Assembly (NCBI GenBank): GCA_012295275.1
Contig: CM022671.1
Span: 23,796,822 to 23,856,821 of the forward strand
DNA length: 60,000 nt
Source: Chrysomallon squamiferum
Lineage: Eukaryota > Mollusca > Gastropoda > Neomphalida > Peltospiridae
Direction of reading: 5' to 3'
Below are positions 56,975 through 60,000 of the stretch, in pieces. Made by a program: the position numbers and the translations under genes. Numbering within the stretch: the stretch's first letter is position 1; the number at the start of each line of letters is the position of its first letter. Under the pieces are notes generated by a model, which saw nothing but the letters and a program-made list of their open reading frames with translations, was not told the origin of the DNA and did not search any database.

Positions 56975-57726
56975 TTGTAATGAAAATCATTTTATCGTGA
57001 ATGTTTTATCGACAACAATGTTGGCCAATATTTTCAGAAATTTTTGATCAACCTTTGAACATGGTACGAACATTCTTAATTTATTTTATTATTATTTATT
57101 TAACTAATTATTTTTAAATTTATAACGTCTCCGGGAGTGGAAATGAAACTTTCTTTTTGCTGTTTCCAGCAGAATAAAGCTCTGCAGTTTTTCTTTCAAT
57201 GTCATGACTACAATAGTGTTCACCTTATTTTCTGAAATCCTGTTTTCTCCAAAAAAAGAGCTATCAACTTAGTTAATGTTTGTTCTACCAACTGAGTATC
57301 TGCTTGTTAATTAAACATTTTATAACTATAGTTTCTGAGAAAATGTATGACTTTTAGACTGCGAAGTAAGAATAAATATAACTAATTTTATTAGCTTCAC
57401 CTTCCAATTCTTCCATTTCCCCATTCATCAAACCGTGGAACGGCTGGTGACAGGAAAGAGAAGGGGTCCGTTAGGCTATATTTTGTTTCCAGTTTATGAA
57501 TATTATTTTCTTTTCCTTAATGCCCTCCATTAAATGTGATTCAGCCTGAAGTTGAGGTAAGCTGAACTGCGAGATAATGTTAAACACACGTTCCTCCGGG
57601 TGTTGCACATAATCGTAATGTAATACTGTGCTTTTTATTGGTTATACCGTTGTATAATGGTTGACATTTCCCTTAACTAATATCTCAACAATAAGATCAT
57701 CATCATCATGATGGTAATTATTATTA

Positions 57727-57905
57727 ATAGTACTAGTAGTTGCGGTACTGGTAGTGGTGGTGGTGGCAGTAGTAGTAGTAGTGTTGTAATAGTATTATTA
57801 CTTGTCATGTTTCATCATTTAGGAGAAAAAGTGATAGTAGAAGTAATAGTTATAGCAGCAACAGCTAGTAGTAGTGATAGTTAAAGAAACAGCATTAGTA
57901 GCTGC
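57727..57905. repeat. Degenerate (AGT/GGT)n trinucleotide tract
   Basis: AGTACTAGTAGTTGCGGTACTGG, GTGGTGGTGGCAGTAGTAGTAG and GTAATAGTTATAGCAGCAAC keep triplet phase over ~175 bp with many substitutions. Confidence 0.8.
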
Positions 57906-58283
57906 AGTAACAACAGAAAGTGCACTAGTAGTTTTAAGTTGTGGTAGAAACTGGTGTTACTTAGTCTCCATAGCAGTCTCAGCTTCATTGAATATACGAA
58001 AAGGTTTTGCCATAAATAATAATAAATATATTAATAATAAGTATCATCTTCTTCTTCATAAATTCTGTCATCTTGTCGTAATTTCGATGAGTAAGAAAAA
58101 GAAACATTGGTAATAATTTCTAGAAGCGATTTTCTAAACCGTCATCTTGAATGTGGTTCAAAAGATTACAGGAAATATTCTGTGGAATTTTCGCTGTTTT
58201 TGTTTGTTTGTTAGATGTTTTTTATTATTATTATTATTACTACAACTACTACTGTTACTACTACTTTAACGTCTGACGTACAT

Positions 58284-58284
<1 letters not shown>

Positions 58285-58373
<89 letters not shown>

Positions 58374-58376
58374 CCT

Positions 58377-58460
<84 letters not shown>
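58285..58460. repeat. (CT)n microsatellite with central CCCT block
   Basis: About 42 CT units, three CCCT units (58,369-58,383), then about 38 CT units; ~175 bp in all. The Ser-Leu and Glu-Arg frames here are artefacts. Confidence 0.95.
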
Positions 58461-58461
<1 letters not shown>

Positions 58462-58496
58462 GCTATTTTCATCAGTTCAGCATTAATGTCTGTTTC

Positions 58497-58751
58497 ATGC
58501 TGTACAGTGTAAAATACGGATCAGACATCATTAGGTTTCATCTAACATGCTATACAGCTACAGAGCAGAACGAGTGCCTCGCTGAAAATAAAGTTGCGTG
58601 TGTTCCATATGCAACCACTTCGATTATTTACATATACTTATCACATGTCAATGGTCCCTCTCGTTTTTATTTATTTCTATCGCCAACAACAATGCGATCA
58701 AAGATGTGTGATACTCTTCATGTACCCGCTGTCCCGAAAACTGCATTATGA
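58497..58751 (+). CDS. Unidentified 84-codon ORF
   Basis: ATG at 58,497, after the CT array, to TGA. The start is MLYSVKYGSDIIRFHL, with a Cys-containing middle (TEQNECLAENKVACVP) and end PAVPKTAL. No repeat contributes, but no signal peptide, domain or splice site supports it. Confidence 0.2.
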   Translation: MLYSVKYGSDIIRFHLTCYTATEQNECLAENKVACVPYATTSIIYIYLSHVNGPSRFYLFLSPTTMRSKMCDTLHVPAVPKTAL

Positions 58752-59480
58752 TAAGTTAGCAATAAGCCGCGTTTTAGCCCTCACCTTTCAAAGGCCAAGT
58801 CGAAACAGAAATTAAGTCCCGTCCTCCTCCACCGCCCACTGCATTGTGGGAGCTGTTTTGCTTGGCTTTATCTATTGAAAACGTATCATAGTAATTCCTA
58901 TAATTTATAAAAATGATATATAAATCTTTTGTTCCTTGCTGTACATCATACTCTGTTGTTGTCAAGTGCTTTCAAGTGCACATTTGCTGTCGGGTCCAGT
59001 CCATTATAGCTGTTTTGGCAATGAAAAGTTACCCAGAAGAATAAATCTTCACAAAGCTATTGTTGGGAATCAGTCAATACTCCGTTTTCTTGACTCAGCC
59101 GCCAGGCATTTATTATCGTAGGTTTTTTCTTCTGCACAATGGTTGTATGTTAAATATTTGAAATATACTCTGAATATGTCACCAAATTGGACTCAATTAT
59201 ATTAATCACTATGAAGGAATTTGCGTTTATTTTTTTGAGATAAAGAGAAAAAAAAAAATATGAAAAACTAGAGAATTTCCCCTGTGAACTAGGTGATGCT
59301 TTTACACTGACTCATAACTGGGTAGAGAAGTGAACGGTAGATTATACCCAGATAAAACTTGTGAATGGAATAATTCTGTGTACGTATCCAGGAAGCATTC
59401 AGTGATTAGATTATATTGCTTTAAGCAAAAATTTAAGTTTATTACTTTTTGTATTCTACTTATGTTCACATTAAACCTTC
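58752..59480. other. CpG-richer patch, possible promoter, then AT-rich DNA
   Basis: 58,750-58,860 contains CCGCCCACTGCATTGTGGGAG, and 58,936-59,121 is open on the plus strand without an ATG (HYSCFGNEKLPRRINLHK in the middle). I could not tie these into a gene. Confidence 0.3.
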
Positions 59481-59481
59481 A

Positions 59482-59485
<4 letters not shown>

Positions 59486-59518
<33 letters not shown>
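59486..59518. repeat. poly(A) run
   Basis: About 32 A. Confidence 0.95.
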
Positions 59519-59520
<2 letters not shown>

Positions 59521-59612
59521 GTTACAAAATTGTTACTTTTAATTAACTGTAATTGAGATTATGGATTATGGTTGCCGTATACATGTACAGAAAACACGGG
59601 AGTTGTGTTAGT

Positions 59613-59719
<107 letters not shown>

Positions 59720-60000
59720 ATGAAGGTTTCAAATTCAGAGAGAAATCATTATGTGTTATGAAAGACGTTTTAAAAACCAAAGCGTTGCAATCATAATTTA
59801 ATTCAGTAACATTACTGATACATCACTTAAGTTGTTTACACTGATTCGAAAAATGCCATATACATCAATTCAAATTTCACATCCCACGGTGCCAGTATAA
59901 GTATAAGAAAGAAAATACAGACTCTTGGCCTCAAAGAATTAAAAAAATCGCGTGATCGGTGTAAGAATGACTAAATCCGAGCATGGTTGTCAACACCCAC

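Noticed and set aside
58282-58512. Long Ser-Leu / Glu-Arg open frames
   Set aside because: Translation of the CT/GA microsatellite in both strands; the same applies at 4,026, 27,200, 30,513 and 59,617.

Overview
This is eukaryotic nuclear DNA from an animal. It is very AT-rich and full of long dinucleotide, trinucleotide and pentanucleotide microsatellites and homopolymers. Short exons with GT-AG borders are scattered through large introns, and there are no bacterial-type operons. A chitin/cellulose-type lytic polysaccharide monooxygenase (LPMO, family AA15-like) gene together with this repeat texture suggests a lophotrochozoan, most likely a mollusc. That is an inference, not proof. Nearly all long open frames in the window are simple-repeat translations (Ser-Leu from CT, Cys-Val from GT, poly-Asn, poly-Phe) and are not genes.

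The one gene I can assign to a family lies on the plus strand at about 40.76-45.34 kb. A TATA box is followed by a long A-rich 5' UTR with an upstream ORF, a signal-peptide exon (41203-41373) and the main LPMO_10/AA15-like exon (41720-42101). Then come two alternative last exons, 42632-42765 and 44733-44971. These two exons are evidently paralogous: same splice phase, the same C-x8-C-x5-Y-x-NCADI-x-I pattern without a gap, and each has its own stop codon and downstream AATAAA. One isoform is a short soluble protein; the other has a hydrophobic C-terminal tail. The residue where the mature N-terminal histidine of an LPMO should be is arginine, so the protein may not be a normal copper monooxygenase.

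The other coding evidence is fragmentary, and all of it is on the minus strand with good splice borders. A first exon at 16898-16990 and a 57-nt exon at 14502-14558 share a G-E-x-F-G-K-L-L motif. A possible last exon lies further downstream at 8258-8347. A 49-codon terminal exon lies at 23826-23975, and a 63-codon basic, Cys- and Trp-containing terminal exon at 49083-49275. A possible YY1-type first exon with an 11-nt microexon lies at 38.25-38.39 kb. I do not recognise these families.

The remainder is intron and intergenic DNA. It holds a 78-bp near-perfect palindrome (27097-27174), a 438-bp hAT-like non-autonomous element (47091-47528) and a weak tRNA-SINE-like patch near 28.86 kb. At least seven old, decayed tandem arrays with units of 14 to about 110 bp are also present. 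Some of them sit next to, or possibly inside introns of, the minus-strand gene fragments.
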